DNA of 64,000 bases. Source: CADEEL01 sp050246475 (GTDB lineage Bacteria; Pseudomonadota; Alphaproteobacteria; Caulobacterales; Aquidulcibacteraceae). The notes below the pieces were generated by a model, which was not told the DNA's origin, did no database searches, and was given only the letters and a program-made list of their open reading frames with translations. The stretch is taken from NCBI GenBank assembly GCA_050246475.1, contig JBFWVZ010000002.1:186001-250000 (forward strand). Reading direction: 5' to 3'. A program made the translations under genes and the position numbers. Every line of letters begins with the position of its first letter. Positions within the stretch are counted from its first letter, which is position 1. This document shows, one piece after another, positions 1 through 8,851 of the stretch.

Positions 1-1034
1 AACCCGTCGAGGAGCGCCACCGCATCGATGAGGCCGCGCTCCTCGCGTGGATGAACGCGAACGTCGAGGGCTTCGAGGGGCCCTTGGAGGTGCGCCAGTT
101 CAAGGGCGGCCAATCGAACCCGACCTATCAGCTCGTCACGCCGAAGAAGAAATACGTGCTGCGCAGGAAGCCGCCAGGGAAGCTGCTGCCGTCGGCGCAT
201 GCGGTCGATCGTGAATATCGCGTCATCTCGGCGCTGCATCCGACAGGCTATCCGGTCGCGCGGCCATACGGTCTGTGTACGGACGAAAGCGTCATCGGCA
301 CGATCTTCTATGTGATGGACATGGTCGAGGGCCGCATCCTATGGGACGGCTCCTTGCCCGGCATGGATCCCGCGGGCCGGCGCGCCATCTATGAAGCCAA
401 GATCGAAACCCTCGCGCGGCTGCACAACCAAGATTACAAAGCCCTCGGCCTCGAGGATTTCGGCAAGGCCGGCTCCTATTTCGAACGCCAGATCAGCCGC
501 TGGACCAAGCAATACCAACTCTCCGAGACCCGCGAGATCCCGGAGATGAACAAGCTCATCGAGTGGCTGCCGAAAAACATTCCGCCGGGTGAAACCACCT
601 CGATCGTCCATGGCGATTATCGCTTGGACAATATGGTGCTGCACCCCACTGAGCCGCGCGTTCTCGCCGTGCTCGATTGGGAGCTCTCCACGCTCGGCGA
701 TCCGCTCGGCGATTTCTCCTATCACCTGATGAATTGGGTGATGCCGGCGGGGCGCTCGGGCTTGGGCGGCCTCGATCTCAAATCGCTCGGCATTCCCACG
801 ATGGAGGAATACGTCGCCCTCTATTGCAAGCACACGGGCCGCGAGAGCATTCCGAACCTTGACTATTACTTCGCCTACAACGCCTTCCGCCTCGCGGGCA
901 TTCTGCAAGGCATCGTCGGGCGCGTGCGCGACGGAACCGCCGCATCCGCGCTCGCGGAATCGAACGCCGAGCGCGTCATCCCCTTGGCGCAGGCTGCTTA
1001 CGGCTTCGCGCAAAAGGCCGGCATGCCCGCTTAG
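1..1034 (+). CDS. Phosphotransferase (APH/ACAD10-11 kinase family), 5' end outside window
   Basis: Aminoglycoside-phosphotransferase-fold kinase of the type that accompanies ACAD10/11-like acyl-CoA dehydrogenases. The reading frame is open from base 3, and the residues before the first in-window ATG (51) match the usual family N-terminus, so the true start lies left of the window. The kinase core is clear: a nucleotide-loop region GGQSNPTY, the catalytic loop HGDYRLDN near base 607 and the metal-binding DWE near base 676. Related kinases such as LvaA phosphorylate the 4-hydroxyl of 4-hydroxyacyl-CoA, and a dehydrogenase-fold partner then removes the phosphate. An ACAD10/11-like gene lies at 6515-7810, so a joint role is plausible, but the two are not in one operon. 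The substrate is not shown by the sequence. Confidence 0.88.
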   Translation, partial: PVEERHRIDEAALLAWMNANVEGFEGPLEVRQFKGGQSNPTYQLVTPKKKYVLRRKPPGKLLPSAHAVDREYRVISALHPTGYPVARPYGLCTDESVIGTIFYVMDMVEGRILWDGSLPGMDPAGRRAIYEAKIETLARLHNQDYKALGLEDFGKAGSYFERQISRWTKQYQLSETREIPEMNKLIEWLPKNIPPGETTSIVHGDYRLDNMVLHPTEPRVLAVLDWELSTLGDPLGDFSYHLMNWVMPAGRSGLGGLDLKSLGIPTMEEYVALYCKHTGRESIPNLDYYFAYNAFRLAGILQGIVGRVRDGTAASALAESNAERVIPLAQAAYGFAQKAGMPA

Positions 1035-1092
1035 CGAAACGGGTTGACGCCGCAAAAGCGCTCCTCTTGGTTCGCGCCAAGAGGGACATGGA

Positions 1093-2388
1093 ATGGTCAG
1101 AACGATTGCCGCGGCTTGCGCCGCTCTTCTTCTTGTTGGATCCGCCGTTGCGCAGGCGCCCGAGGTCGCGACGATCATTCACGCGGGCCGCCTGCTCGCC
1201 GATCCGGGCACGGGCCGCATCGAAGCCGAACGCTCGATCTTGATCGGGCAGGACGGCCGCATCCTTTCGATCGAAACAGGCTACGTGGAGCGCCCAGGCG
1301 CGCGCATCGTCGATCAGCGCAACCGCTTCGTGCTGCCGGGCCTGATCGACAGCCACGTCCATCTGACCAACGAACTCGGCCCCAACCAAATCGTCGAGGA
1401 AGTGACGCTCACAGATTCGGACGCGGCGATCCGCGCCGTCGCCAATGCACGCACGACACTGATGGCGGGCTTCACCACCGTCGCCGATCTCGGCGCGCCG
1501 AACGACGCGATCTTCGCGCTCCGTCGCGGCATCGCGGAAGGCCGCATTGCCGGCCCGCGCATCATCGCGGCAGGCGCCGCGATCACGCCGGACGGCGGCC
1601 ACGGCGACGTTCAGGGTTTCTCACCCGCGGTGAACAACGCGCTGCGCTCCTTGAACGCGTGCTCGGGCGCCGATGCATGCCGCCGCGCGGTGCGCAGACA
1701 AATTCAAGCCGGCGCAGATGTCATCAAGATCACCGCGACCGGCGGCGTGCTCTCAAACACCGCCGCAGGCGTCGAGCAGCAATTCAGCGACGAAGAACTC
1801 CGCGCCATCGTCGATGCGGCGCACGCAATGGGCCGGCGCGTGACGGCCCACGCCCATGGCGCGGGCGGCATCAACGCAGCGCTCCGCGCGGGCGTCGATT
1901 CCATCGAGCACGGCTCCTATCTCGATCGCGAGTCGATCCGCTTGCTGCGCCAAGGCAATCGCTACCTCGTCCCCACCGTGCTCGCGGGCGTTTATGTCGG
2001 TGAATTGGCCGAGCGCGGCGGCGTGCTGACGCCGGCGCAAGCCGACAAGGCCCGGCGCGTGAGCGTCCAGCTCCGGCAAATGATCCGCGAAGCGCGCGCC
2101 GCGCGCGTGCGCATCGCCTTCGGCACCGATACGGGCGTCTCGCCGCACGGGCAGAACTGGCGCGAATTCGATCTCTTGATCGAAGCAGGCTACACGCCCA
2201 TCGAAGCGATCCGCATGGCCACGATCAACGCGGCCGATCACTTGCAGCTTGGCGAAGTCACCGGCCGCATCGCTTCAGGCTACGCCGCCGATATCATCGC
2301 GGTCGACGGCGACCCGACCGCAGACATTACACGTCTTCATACGGTGCCGTTCGTGATGGCGCGCGGCGTGGTCCATCGCGCCGATTGA
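1093..2388 (+). CDS. Exported amidohydrolase family protein (imidazolonepropionase / prolidase-like)
   Basis: Metal-dependent amidohydrolase of 431 residues with an N-terminal signal peptide (hydrophobic residues 5-20, ending SAVAQA), so it acts in the periplasm. Metal ligands appear in order: HVH in DSHVHL, the carbamylated-lysine candidate in ADVIKITATGG, AHAHG, IEHGSYLD and the late aspartate in GTDTGV. This arrangement is typical of the imidazolonepropionase-like / Xaa-Pro dipeptidase branch, which cleaves cyclic amides or small dipeptides. The start is supported by GAGGGA at 1081-1086, six bases upstream. It stands alone between the kinase and the QueD-like gene on the same strand. The substrate cannot be told from sequence. 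Confidence 0.88.
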   Translation: MVRTIAAACAALLLVGSAVAQAPEVATIIHAGRLLADPGTGRIEAERSILIGQDGRILSIETGYVERPGARIVDQRNRFVLPGLIDSHVHLTNELGPNQIVEEVTLTDSDAAIRAVANARTTLMAGFTTVADLGAPNDAIFALRRGIAEGRIAGPRIIAAGAAITPDGGHGDVQGFSPAVNNALRSLNACSGADACRRAVRRQIQAGADVIKITATGGVLSNTAAGVEQQFSDEELRAIVDAAHAMGRRVTAHAHGAGGINAALRAGVDSIEHGSYLDRESIRLLRQGNRYLVPTVLAGVYVGELAERGGVLTPAQADKARRVSVQLRQMIREARAARVRIAFGTDTGVSPHGQNWREFDLLIEAGYTPIEAIRMATINAADHLQLGEVTGRIASGYAADIIAVDGDPTADITRLHTVPFVMARGVVHRAD

Positions 2389-2460
2389 TCCCCATCACGG
2401 GATGAATTAACGCCCAAGCCTTGGCGCCCGTCTGTTCTGCGGGTTTGCCGGAGAAAGACA

Positions 2461-2976
2461 ATGGCCGCGCTTGAATTCACGCGGCGCTATGCGATGGCGC
2501 ATCGGCTGATTGCCGATCCAGCCTCGAAATGCGCCGTCCCTCACGGACACAACGAATACGTCACGGTGCGGCTAACGCCGCATCGCCCGTTCGCGTTCGG
2601 CGGGGCAAACGCCGTGGCGCCGTTCGAACAAATCAAAGGCCGCTGGCATCGTTTCATCGACGAGGCGGTCGATCATTCCTTCATGTTGAACGAGGCCGAT
2701 CCGCTTCTTACCTACTTCCGTGAGCGTGAGCCTGCACACCTCGCGCGCATCATGACCTTCCCCGGAGACCCGAGCACCGAAGCGCTCGCGGCCTGCCTCT
2801 TCTTGAAGCTCTCCGCCTTCCTCGCCGCGGACGCACTGCCCTTCGACCTCGAAGAACTCCGCATCGAGGAAACGCCCACCAACACCGTCGTCATGCGCGT
2901 CGCGCTGCTGAATGATACAGGCCTCGCGCCCGAAAGCTGGCCCCGCCGCGCGGATATGACGATCAACGACTTCTGA
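2461..2976 (+). CDS. 6-carboxytetrahydropterin synthase / 6-pyruvoyltetrahydropterin synthase family
   Basis: A 171-residue member of the QueD/PTPS family. The zinc histidines are visible: AHRL near residue 14 and HGHNE near residue 30, just after a cysteine at the usual catalytic site (KCAVPHGHNE). VDHSFMLNE and the late glutamate region EELRIEE complete the active site. QueD makes 6-carboxytetrahydropterin for queuosine; other members act on related pterins. At 171 residues it is longer than the roughly 120-residue QueD core, with inserts between the histidine motifs. No other queuosine gene is nearby, so the exact reaction is left open. GGAGAAAG lies directly upstream of the ATG. Confidence 0.82.
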   Translation: MAALEFTRRYAMAHRLIADPASKCAVPHGHNEYVTVRLTPHRPFAFGGANAVAPFEQIKGRWHRFIDEAVDHSFMLNEADPLLTYFREREPAHLARIMTFPGDPSTEALAACLFLKLSAFLAADALPFDLEELRIEETPTNTVVMRVALLNDTGLAPESWPRRADMTINDF

Positions 2977-2990
2977 GCTAAGAGGCGCGG

Positions 2991-3344
2991 ATGCTCCGCA
3001 CCCTCGCATCGCCCCAAGTGCTGCCAATCCTGATGCTCGTGGCGTCGAACATTTTCATGACGTTTGCGTGGTACGGGCACCTACGTTACCGCACGAGCGC
3101 GCTTTGGATCGTGGTGCTGGCAAGCTGGGGCATCGCCTTCTTCGAGTATTGGCTGGCCGTGCCCGCCAACCGCATCGGCATCGCCGCCTATACGCCCGCG
3201 CAATTGAAGACGATCCAGGAGGTCATCACGCTCGTCGTGTTTGCGGGCTTCTCCGCGCTCTATTTGCGCGAGCCGTTGGGCCTTTCGCAGCTCTTCGGCT
3301 TCGCCCTGATCGCGGCGGGCGCGTTCTTCGTCTTCCAGCGCTAG
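2991..3344 (+). CDS. DMT-superfamily small membrane protein (DUF486)
   Basis: A 117-residue protein with four hydrophobic segments (about residues 8-26, 36-54, 75-92 and 97-115). It matches the DUF486 family in its conserved pattern, including NIFMTFAWYGHL near the N-terminus, FFEYWLAVPANRIG in the middle and FSALYLREPL near the end. It resembles half of a drug/metabolite transporter and probably works as a dimer in the inner membrane. The transported compound is unknown. The start lies 14 bases after the QueD-like gene, so the two may be cotranscribed. Its end overlaps the end of the convergent SnoaL-like gene by 4 bases. Confidence 0.85.
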   Translation: MLRTLASPQVLPILMLVASNIFMTFAWYGHLRYRTSALWIVVLASWGIAFFEYWLAVPANRIGIAAYTPAQLKTIQEVITLVVFAGFSALYLREPLGLSQLFGFALIAAGAFFVFQR

Positions 3345-3721
3345 AGAATTTTCGCGTCCGCGAGGCGAGCGCCCATCGCTTCATTGAGCGCCGCGAGCGC
3401 CGGCAACGGCCGGATGAGCACGCGGAACTCGCTGATTTCGCCTACTTCGTTGAACTTTAGCACGTCGCAGCCTTCGGCCTCGCGCCCGGCGATCCGGCAG
3501 GCGAAGAAGAGCACCGCTGTTTCCTCGTTCGCGACGGTTTCCGTGAAGCGAAAGTCCTCGAGCACATCGAAGAGCTGTGTGAAAAGCCAACGCGCGATCG
3601 CCTTGCCCTCGAACGGCGTCTTCTTCGTCGGCGAATAGAAGCGCAAATCCTCCGCGAATGTCGCTATGACGCCATCGACATCCTTCGCCGCGGCGGCGCG
3701 GTGGTACGCCTCGTGTCTCAC
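3341..3721 (-). CDS. SnoaL-like / NTF2-fold protein
   Basis: A 126-residue protein with the NTF2-like alpha+beta cone pattern: helical MRHEAYHRAAAAKDVDGV, then FAEDLRFYSPT, and later strands around AVLFFACRIAGRE and CDVLKFNEVGEI. Such proteins are small isomerases, hydrolases or binding subunits. The start is a GTG that overlaps the stop of the upstream P450 gene by 4 bases (GTGA), so the two are translationally coupled and probably serve the same substrate, possibly a steroid or terpenoid. That link is inference from position. Confidence 0.8.
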   Translation of the reverse strand: MRHEAYHRAAAAKDVDGVIATFAEDLRFYSPTKKTPFEGKAIARWLFTQLFDVLEDFRFTETVANEETAVLFFACRIAGREAEGCDVLKFNEVGEISEFRVLIRPLPALAALNEAMGARLADAKIL

Positions 3722-5037
3722 GTCATCTGATAGCGAACAGGCATGCGCTTCAAACCGGAGACAAACGCCGAACGCGTGTTCGCTGGCTCACCCGCCAGCT
3801 CCATGTGCTTGAGGCGCGGCAAGAGCTCATTGAAGAGCGCCCGAATCTCCATGCGCGCCAGGTGCATGCCGAGGCAAAGATGCACGCCGTGACCGAACGC
3901 GACTTGCTTCTTCACATCGCGATCGACACGGAATTCGTAGGGCGCCTCGAACGCCTCGTCGTCGCGGTTGCCGCTCCAGTAGAAGAGGCAGAGCCCATCG
4001 CCTTCCTTGATCGTCTTGCCGCGTATTTCGTGATCCGCCATCGCTGTGCGCATGAAATGCTTCACCGGCGTCACCCAGCGGATCATCTCTTCGACAGCGT
4101 TGGGCATGAGCGACGGATCGGCTTTAAGCTTCGCCATCTGCTCCGGGTTCTTGATGAGCTGCAGCAAGCCGCCCGAGGCTGTCGAACTCGTCGTGTCGTG
4201 CCCGGCGGTGGCGACGATGATGTAATAGCTCATCGCCTGGAAGGGATCGATCGGCGCACCGTCGATTTGCCCGTTGGCGATGATGGAAGAGAGATCGTCG
4301 CGCGGATTGGCGCGGCGGTCCTCGGTGATCGCGCCGAAATACTTGAAGTACTCCTGCGCCGTCTGGAAGAGATCGATCGTCTGCCCGCTCTGATCGCGCG
4401 CCGCTGTCGTCAGCATGGCGCCTTCGGTCACGCGCTTGCTCTCAGCCACGACATCCGGATCGCCCGCGCCGAAAATCTCCTGCGTGAGCTTGAGCATGAA
4501 GGGCTCGTCCTCCTTCGGGACGCCCAAAATCTCCATGATCACGCGCAGCGGATACCAGACCGCGACCTCGCGCACGAAGTCGCACTCGCCGCCGAGTTCC
4601 TGGAGGCGATCGACGTGCTCCTTCGCGATCTCGGCGATGCGCGCCTCGAGCTTTTTCAAGTTCGGCGGCATGAACCACGCCTGCGTGAGCGTGCGCAGCT
4701 TCATGTGAATCGGATCGTCGAGATCGACGAGCGTGCGGAAGAGGTGCGTGTCGCCGGTGACGGACTTCACCCACTCCTCGCCCTGGATCGGCGAGAGATA
4801 GGTGCGCAGCCGATTGACGAAGATGTCGCTGCGCTTCTCGACTTCGAGAATGTCGGCGTGCTTGGTGATCGCCCAGAACGGCCGGAAGCCCTTGGGCTGC
4901 ATGAAGCGAACGGGATCGTCGCGCCGGAGCGTCGCGTAGAGCTGATGGATCGGCTCTTCTTCCGCGTAGAGATCGGGATTGACGATCGCATCGTCGAGCG
5001 TGTCGCGGGAGAAACCGGGAAAGGTCGTGCCGTCCAT
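3718..5037 (-). CDS. Cytochrome P450
   Basis: A soluble bacterial P450 of 439 residues, a monooxygenase needing ferredoxin-type electron donors. The oxygen-binding I-helix AGHDTTS, the K-helix ExxR in EEMIRW and the haem-cysteine loop FGHGVHLCLG are all intact. Overall it looks like the group that includes the steroid- and terpene-oxidising CYP125/142/153 types, but the sequence alone does not assign a family. AAGGAGG lies six bases before the ATG. It forms a two-gene unit with the SnoaL-like gene downstream; no ferredoxin or reductase gene is adjacent. Confidence 0.95.
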   Translation of the reverse strand: MDGTTFPGFSRDTLDDAIVNPDLYAEEEPIHQLYATLRRDDPVRFMQPKGFRPFWAITKHADILEVEKRSDIFVNRLRTYLSPIQGEEWVKSVTGDTHLFRTLVDLDDPIHMKLRTLTQAWFMPPNLKKLEARIAEIAKEHVDRLQELGGECDFVREVAVWYPLRVIMEILGVPKEDEPFMLKLTQEIFGAGDPDVVAESKRVTEGAMLTTAARDQSGQTIDLFQTAQEYFKYFGAITEDRRANPRDDLSSIIANGQIDGAPIDPFQAMSYYIIVATAGHDTTSSTASGGLLQLIKNPEQMAKLKADPSLMPNAVEEMIRWVTPVKHFMRTAMADHEIRGKTIKEGDGLCLFYWSGNRDDEAFEAPYEFRVDRDVKKQVAFGHGVHLCLGMHLARMEIRALFNELLPRLKHMELAGEPANTRSAFVSGLKRMPVRYQMT

Positions 5038-5103
5038 GAGCCGCCTCCTTGTCGCGGGCGGACCATATCGAAAGCTGACGCGCGCGTCAGCGGCGCCGTT
5101 GCG

Positions 5104-5526
5104 TCAGCGTGTGAGCGACGTGAAGAGCCAACCGAACCATGGCGCGCCGATGAGAAGCGCGACACCGCCTTCGAACGCGACGGACTGCCAATTGAACTTG
5201 GTGCCGGTCTTGTCCCGCAGGATCGAGAGCGCCCGCCCAAACGCCGAGCCCGCCCAGGCGACCGAAAGCACGCCGGCCGCTCCAGCCGTCATCGAAAGTG
5301 CGGCGAGGTCGTCGGAATAGGAGGCGATGAAGAGAAGCGCCAGCGCGGCCGCATGGGCGCCAAAGAAGAGCCCGCCATAGGTGGCGCGGAACTCAGCGAA
5401 GCCGCCGGGCGCGGCCTCGCTCAGCCGCACGAGCTTCTCAGCCCAGCGGGGATTGAGGAGCCCGGCCGCGCCGAGGCCAGCCCCGATCAGCAGCCCGATC
5501 GCGGAAAGAATCCAATCGAAACTCAT
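5104..5526 (-). CDS. Four-helix membrane protein, paralogue of the gene at 5563
   Basis: A 140-residue protein with four hydrophobic stretches (about 5-24, 48-67, 76-95 and 118-137), no signal cleavage site and no catalytic motif. Its layout repeats that of the upstream gene: an N-terminal helix, a central glycine-rich block (GGLFFGAHAAALAL), a conserved region around FGRALSILRDK and a final helix with GAPWF. The pattern resembles DUF4345-like proteins. The gene lies 36 bases behind its paralogue, so both probably come from a tandem duplication within one operon. Function unknown. Confidence 0.7.
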   Translation of the reverse strand: MSFDWILSAIGLLIGAGLGAAGLLNPRWAEKLVRLSEAAPGGFAEFRATYGGLFFGAHAAALALLFIASYSDDLAALSMTAGAAGVLSVAWAGSAFGRALSILRDKTGTKFNWQSVAFEGGVALLIGAPWFGWLFTSLTR

Positions 5527-5562
5527 GCGCCTTCTTACGCTGCTTCGCGCGCTTTGGACGCC

Positions 5563-5973
5563 CTAGCTGAAAAGCGTCGCCCAGGCCGGCGCGCCGACGC
5601 TGAGGGCCATAATCGCGTCGAGCACGATGAGCCGCGCATTGAGCGCGATCCCCTCGCGATCCACGATCACGGAGAGAACCCGCGCCAGAAACGCAAAGAG
5701 CCAGCCGAAGCCGAGCACCGTGATCGCCGAGCCAAGCTCCCAATCCCATCCGTTCGGCACAAAATGCGTCTGCGCCACGAAATAAAGCGGGATCGCATGG
5801 ATTGCGGTGAGCATGCCCCCGAACGCACGGCTCTCGCCCACGCCGCCCGACTTCTCGGGAATGGAGCCAAGCCCGATCGACAGATGCGAGCCGCGAGGCC
5901 GCAACAGCATCGCAAGCCCCATGAGCACGCCAAGCGTCAGCCCCGCGGCGCACGCGATCCAGATCCAGTTCAT
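5563..5973 (-). CDS. Four-helix membrane protein, paralogue of the gene at 5104
   Basis: A 136-residue inner-membrane protein with four hydrophobic helices. It shares with its downstream neighbour the GG...AIHAIPLYF block, FLARVLSVIVDREG (neighbour: FGRALSILRDKTG) and a closing GAPAW (neighbour: GAPWF). The ATG overlaps the stop of the lipoprotein gene by 4 bases, so expression is coupled to it. The likely transcription order is acyl-CoA dehydrogenase, lipoprotein, this gene, paralogue. No function can be assigned. Confidence 0.7.
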   Translation of the reverse strand: MNWIWIACAAGLTLGVLMGLAMLLRPRGSHLSIGLGSIPEKSGGVGESRAFGGMLTAIHAIPLYFVAQTHFVPNGWDWELGSAITVLGFGWLFAFLARVLSVIVDREGIALNARLIVLDAIMALSVGAPAWATLFS

Positions 5974-6509
5974 GGCTCTCCCCCGCAGGAAACGTTCGTG
6001 CTCACGCCCATCCCCTCAACTGATCGCCTCAGAGCCTGAAAGTCGACGTCTCTCACATATGGCTCGCCCGGCTCATCCTGCCTTGGGCTGGTGAGATATG
6101 TGTCGCAACAGAAGCAGATCGCCAAGTCTCCGAGCACCGCGCCATCGGTGCTGTAATATCGGATGATGTGATGCGGAATCGGTGCGCACGCATAGGCTGC
6201 TGGGGGCTCTTCATCAGGCGAAGGAGCGCGGAAACGAAAATGCGCATCGATCTCCCTCCGCTGGGCCGCCGTCAACAAGCGCCCGTCGCGTGAGGGAAGA
6301 TGCGGCGGCGTGCCCATGTCGTAGTCGTCGCGGGGATAAACGAAGAGCCGAGCTGCCGCAGCGCTTGAGAAATATTGCGCATAGAGAACCTGCGCAGCGG
6401 TCTCGGCCGCCGGCGCAGCCTGAGGCGCCGCACCGGAGACGTTGCTATGGGGCTCGCCGCAGCCAACGACCAGCAGGAGGGTCGCGGCAGCGGCGAGCCG
6501 TCTGAGCAC
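5970..6509 (-). CDS. Lipoprotein of unknown function, GTG start
   Basis: A 179-residue protein with a lipoprotein signal: LRRLAAAATLLLVVGC, lipobox cysteine at about residue 17. The mature part contains a cysteine-rich patch (CFCCDTY) and further cysteines, so disulphides or metal binding are possible. The reading frame starts with GTG five bases after the acyl-CoA dehydrogenase stop, and its end overlaps the next gene by 4 bases, which places it inside an operon. I do not recognise the family. Confidence 0.65.
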   Translation of the reverse strand: MLRRLAAAATLLLVVGCGEPHSNVSGAAPQAAPAAETAAQVLYAQYFSSAAAARLFVYPRDDYDMGTPPHLPSRDGRLLTAAQRREIDAHFRFRAPSPDEEPPAAYACAPIPHHIIRYYSTDGAVLGDLAICFCCDTYLTSPRQDEPGEPYVRDVDFQALRRSVEGMGVSTNVSCGGEP

Positions 6510-6514
6510 GAGTG

Positions 6515-7810
6515 TTACCGGATTCCGGCCACGTGGCGGCGCGCTTCTTGTTCAGCCGCTTCGCGCGCGTGAGCGCCGGCATGCTTGCCAAGCTCAAGCC
6601 GCGCGATGGTGCGAGCGTGCACTTCGTCCGGCCCGTCGGCGAGACGCAGAGTCCGCTGACTGGCATAGGCGCGGGCGAGGCCGTAATCGCTCGTCACGCC
6701 GCCGCCGCCATGCGCCTGGATCGCATCGTCGATGATGCTGAGCGCCATGCTCGGCGCCTGCACCTTGATCATCGCGATCTCGGTCCGCGCCACCTTGTTG
6801 CCGACCGTGTCCATCATGTACGCGGCCTTGAGGCAGAGAAGGCGCGTCATCTCGATATCGATGCGCGCGCGCGCGATCCGCTCTTCCCACACGCTATGCT
6901 CGGCGATCGTCTTGCCGAACGCTTTGCGCGAAAGCAGCCGCTTGCACATCTTTTCGAGCGCGTATTCCGCGACGCCGATGGTGCGCATGCAATGGTGGAT
7001 GCGGCCCGGCCCCAAGCGCCCTTGCGCGATCTCGAAGCCCTTGCCTTCGGCCCAGATCATGTTCTCGGCCGGCACGCGGACGTTGTCGAGCACGACTTCG
7101 GCATGCCCGTGCGGGGCGTCATCGTAGCCGAACACCGGGAGCATGCGCACGATCTTCACGCCCTTGGCGTCGAGCGGCACGAGGATCTGCGATTGCTGCG
7201 TGTAGGTCTTCCCATCCGGGTCGGTCTTGCCCATGACGATAGCGACCTTGCAGCGCGGATCGCCGACGCCCGAGCTCCACCACTTGCGCCCGTTGATCAC
7301 GTAGCCGTCACCGTCGCGCGCGATGCGCGTCTCGATGTTCGTCGCGTCCGATGAGGCGACCGCCGGCTCGGTCATCAGGAAGGCCGATCGGATCTCCCCG
7401 TTCATCAGCGGGCGCAGCCATTCTTCCTTCTGCGCCCGCGTGCCGTAGCGATGGAGCACCTCCATGTTGCCGGTGTCGGGCGCCGAGCAATTGAACACCT
7501 CGGAGGCAAAGCCCACCCGCCCGAGCAATTCCGCGATCGCGGCGTAGGTGACGTTCGAGAGCCCGGGCCCTTCGAACTCAAAACTGTCATCGACATGCGC
7601 CGCGCCGTGCGACGGCGGCATGAACATGTTCCAGAGGCCGGCCGCCTTCGCTTTCTTCTTCAGGTCTTCCACCACGGGGATGACCTTCCAGCGCTCGCCC
7701 TCTTCGTGCTGCTCCTCATAGGTCGGAACGGCCGGGATGACGTGCTCGTCCATGAACGCCTGGACGCGGGTGAGCCATTGCTTGGTTTCAGCGGAATGTT
7801 CGAATTGCAT
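6515..7810 (-). CDS. Acyl-CoA dehydrogenase, ACAD10/11-like
   Basis: A 431-residue FAD enzyme of the acyl-CoA dehydrogenase family. It has the flavin-binding segment around FLMTEPAVASSDATNI, substrate-contact residues in NGRKWWSSG and GRIHHCMRTIG, and the C-terminal AHGGGGVTSDYGLARAY. These features match the ACAD10/11 branch (often called FadE-like). GGAGGAG sits 4 bases before the ATG. In animals and some bacteria this branch works with an APH-type kinase to process 4-hydroxyacyl-CoA, and such a kinase lies at the left edge of the window. The chain-length preference is unknown. Confidence 0.92.
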   Translation of the reverse strand: MQFEHSAETKQWLTRVQAFMDEHVIPAVPTYEEQHEEGERWKVIPVVEDLKKKAKAAGLWNMFMPPSHGAAHVDDSFEFEGPGLSNVTYAAIAELLGRVGFASEVFNCSAPDTGNMEVLHRYGTRAQKEEWLRPLMNGEIRSAFLMTEPAVASSDATNIETRIARDGDGYVINGRKWWSSGVGDPRCKVAIVMGKTDPDGKTYTQQSQILVPLDAKGVKIVRMLPVFGYDDAPHGHAEVVLDNVRVPAENMIWAEGKGFEIAQGRLGPGRIHHCMRTIGVAEYALEKMCKRLLSRKAFGKTIAEHSVWEERIARARIDIEMTRLLCLKAAYMMDTVGNKVARTEIAMIKVQAPSMALSIIDDAIQAHGGGGVTSDYGLARAYASQRTLRLADGPDEVHARTIARLELGKHAGAHAREAAEQEARRHVAGIR

Positions 7811-7897
7811 GGCTCTCCTCCGGACTTTTGGGCTTCACGATCCACCGTAGCGCCCGCAATGGGCGGCGCAACCTTCCCTAGACGGCAGGCGCGCACT

Positions 7898-8851
7898 ATG
7901 CCTCGGCCCATGCAGCAGCTCGGCGCCCACGAATACGTAGACGATCCCAGGAACGACAGCGTCTTGATTTCGGTCAATGGGGCGCTCTTTCCGCGCCAAG
8001 AGGCGAAGGTCTCGGTGTTCGACGCCGGCTTCATCCTCGGCGACGGCGTGTGGGAAGGCCTGCGGCTTATCGGCGGCAAGATCGCCTTTCTCGATCAGCA
8101 CATGGAGCGCCTCTATGCCGGCGCCCACATGCTCCGCATCGACATCGGGTTGACCCAAGCTCAGCTCGCTCATCGCGTCTTCGACGTGCTCGACGCCAAC
8201 GGCATGACGCAAGACGGCGCCCACGTCCGCCTGATGGTCACCCGCGGCAAGAAGAAGACGCCCTATCAAGATCCGCGCGTCACCGAGGCGGGCGCGACCA
8301 TCGTCATCATCGCGGAGTGGAAGCGCCCAAAGCCCGAACTCTTGGCGCGCGGCCTGAAGCTCTTCACCGCCCACGTCCGCCGCACCGGCCCCGCCGAGCA
8401 GGATCAGAAACTCAACTCGCACTCCAAACTGAATTGCATTCTCGCCTGCATTCAGGCGACGGAGGCGGGCGCCGACGAAGCGCTCATGCTGGATGACCGC
8501 GGCGCCGTCGCCACCTGCAACTCGACGCACTTCTTCATCATCCGCAAGGGCGAACTCTGGACCTCGTCCGGCCTCTATTGCCTAGGCGGGATCACGCGCG
8601 GCGCCGTGCTGCGCGCCGCGCGCGAAGCGGGCATTCCGGCCCACGAGAAGGACTTCTCCCTCTTCGATGTCTATTCGGCCGATGAATCCTTCACCACCGG
8701 CACATTCGCCGGCCTCGTGCCTGTGACCAATGTGGACGGCCGCCGCATCGGCGAGGCGCGCGCAGGCGCGGACGTTTCAGGGCCCGTCACGCAGCGATTG
8801 CGCGACCTCTACAAGGCGCTCCAAGCGCGCGAAGCGAAGGGCCGCCCATGA
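7898..8851 (+). CDS. Class IV aminotransferase (branched-chain / D-amino-acid type)
   Basis: A PLP enzyme of about 317 residues. The fold-type IV signature is clear: SVFDAGFILGDGVWEGLR near the N-terminus, a catalytic lysine in NSHSKLNCILA, the glutamate in ADEALMLDDRG and the phosphate-binding TGTFAGLVPV. Starts at 7898 and 7910 are both in frame; neither has a convincing ribosome-binding site, so the choice is uncertain. Its stop overlaps the next gene's start by 4 bases (ATGA). The partner is a sulfotransferase-like P-loop protein, and in plants the two domains occur as one fused 'branched-chain aminotransferase-like' protein, which supports a common job. Confidence 0.88.
   Translation: MPRPMQQLGAHEYVDDPRNDSVLISVNGALFPRQEAKVSVFDAGFILGDGVWEGLRLIGGKIAFLDQHMERLYAGAHMLRIDIGLTQAQLAHRVFDVLDANGMTQDGAHVRLMVTRGKKKTPYQDPRVTEAGATIVIIAEWKRPKPELLARGLKLFTAHVRRTGPAEQDQKLNSHSKLNCILACIQATEAGADEALMLDDRGAVATCNSTHFFIIRKGELWTSSGLYCLGGITRGAVLRAAREAGIPAHEKDFSLFDVYSADESFTTGTFAGLVPVTNVDGRRIGEARAGADVSGPVTQRLRDLYKALQAREAKGRP

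Noticed and set aside
3805..6039. Long plus-strand frame of 744 codons opposite the P450 and membrane-protein genes
   Set aside because: It lies antisense to well-supported genes, is rich in Arg, His and Glu from mirrored codons, and matches no family. It is an effect of high GC.
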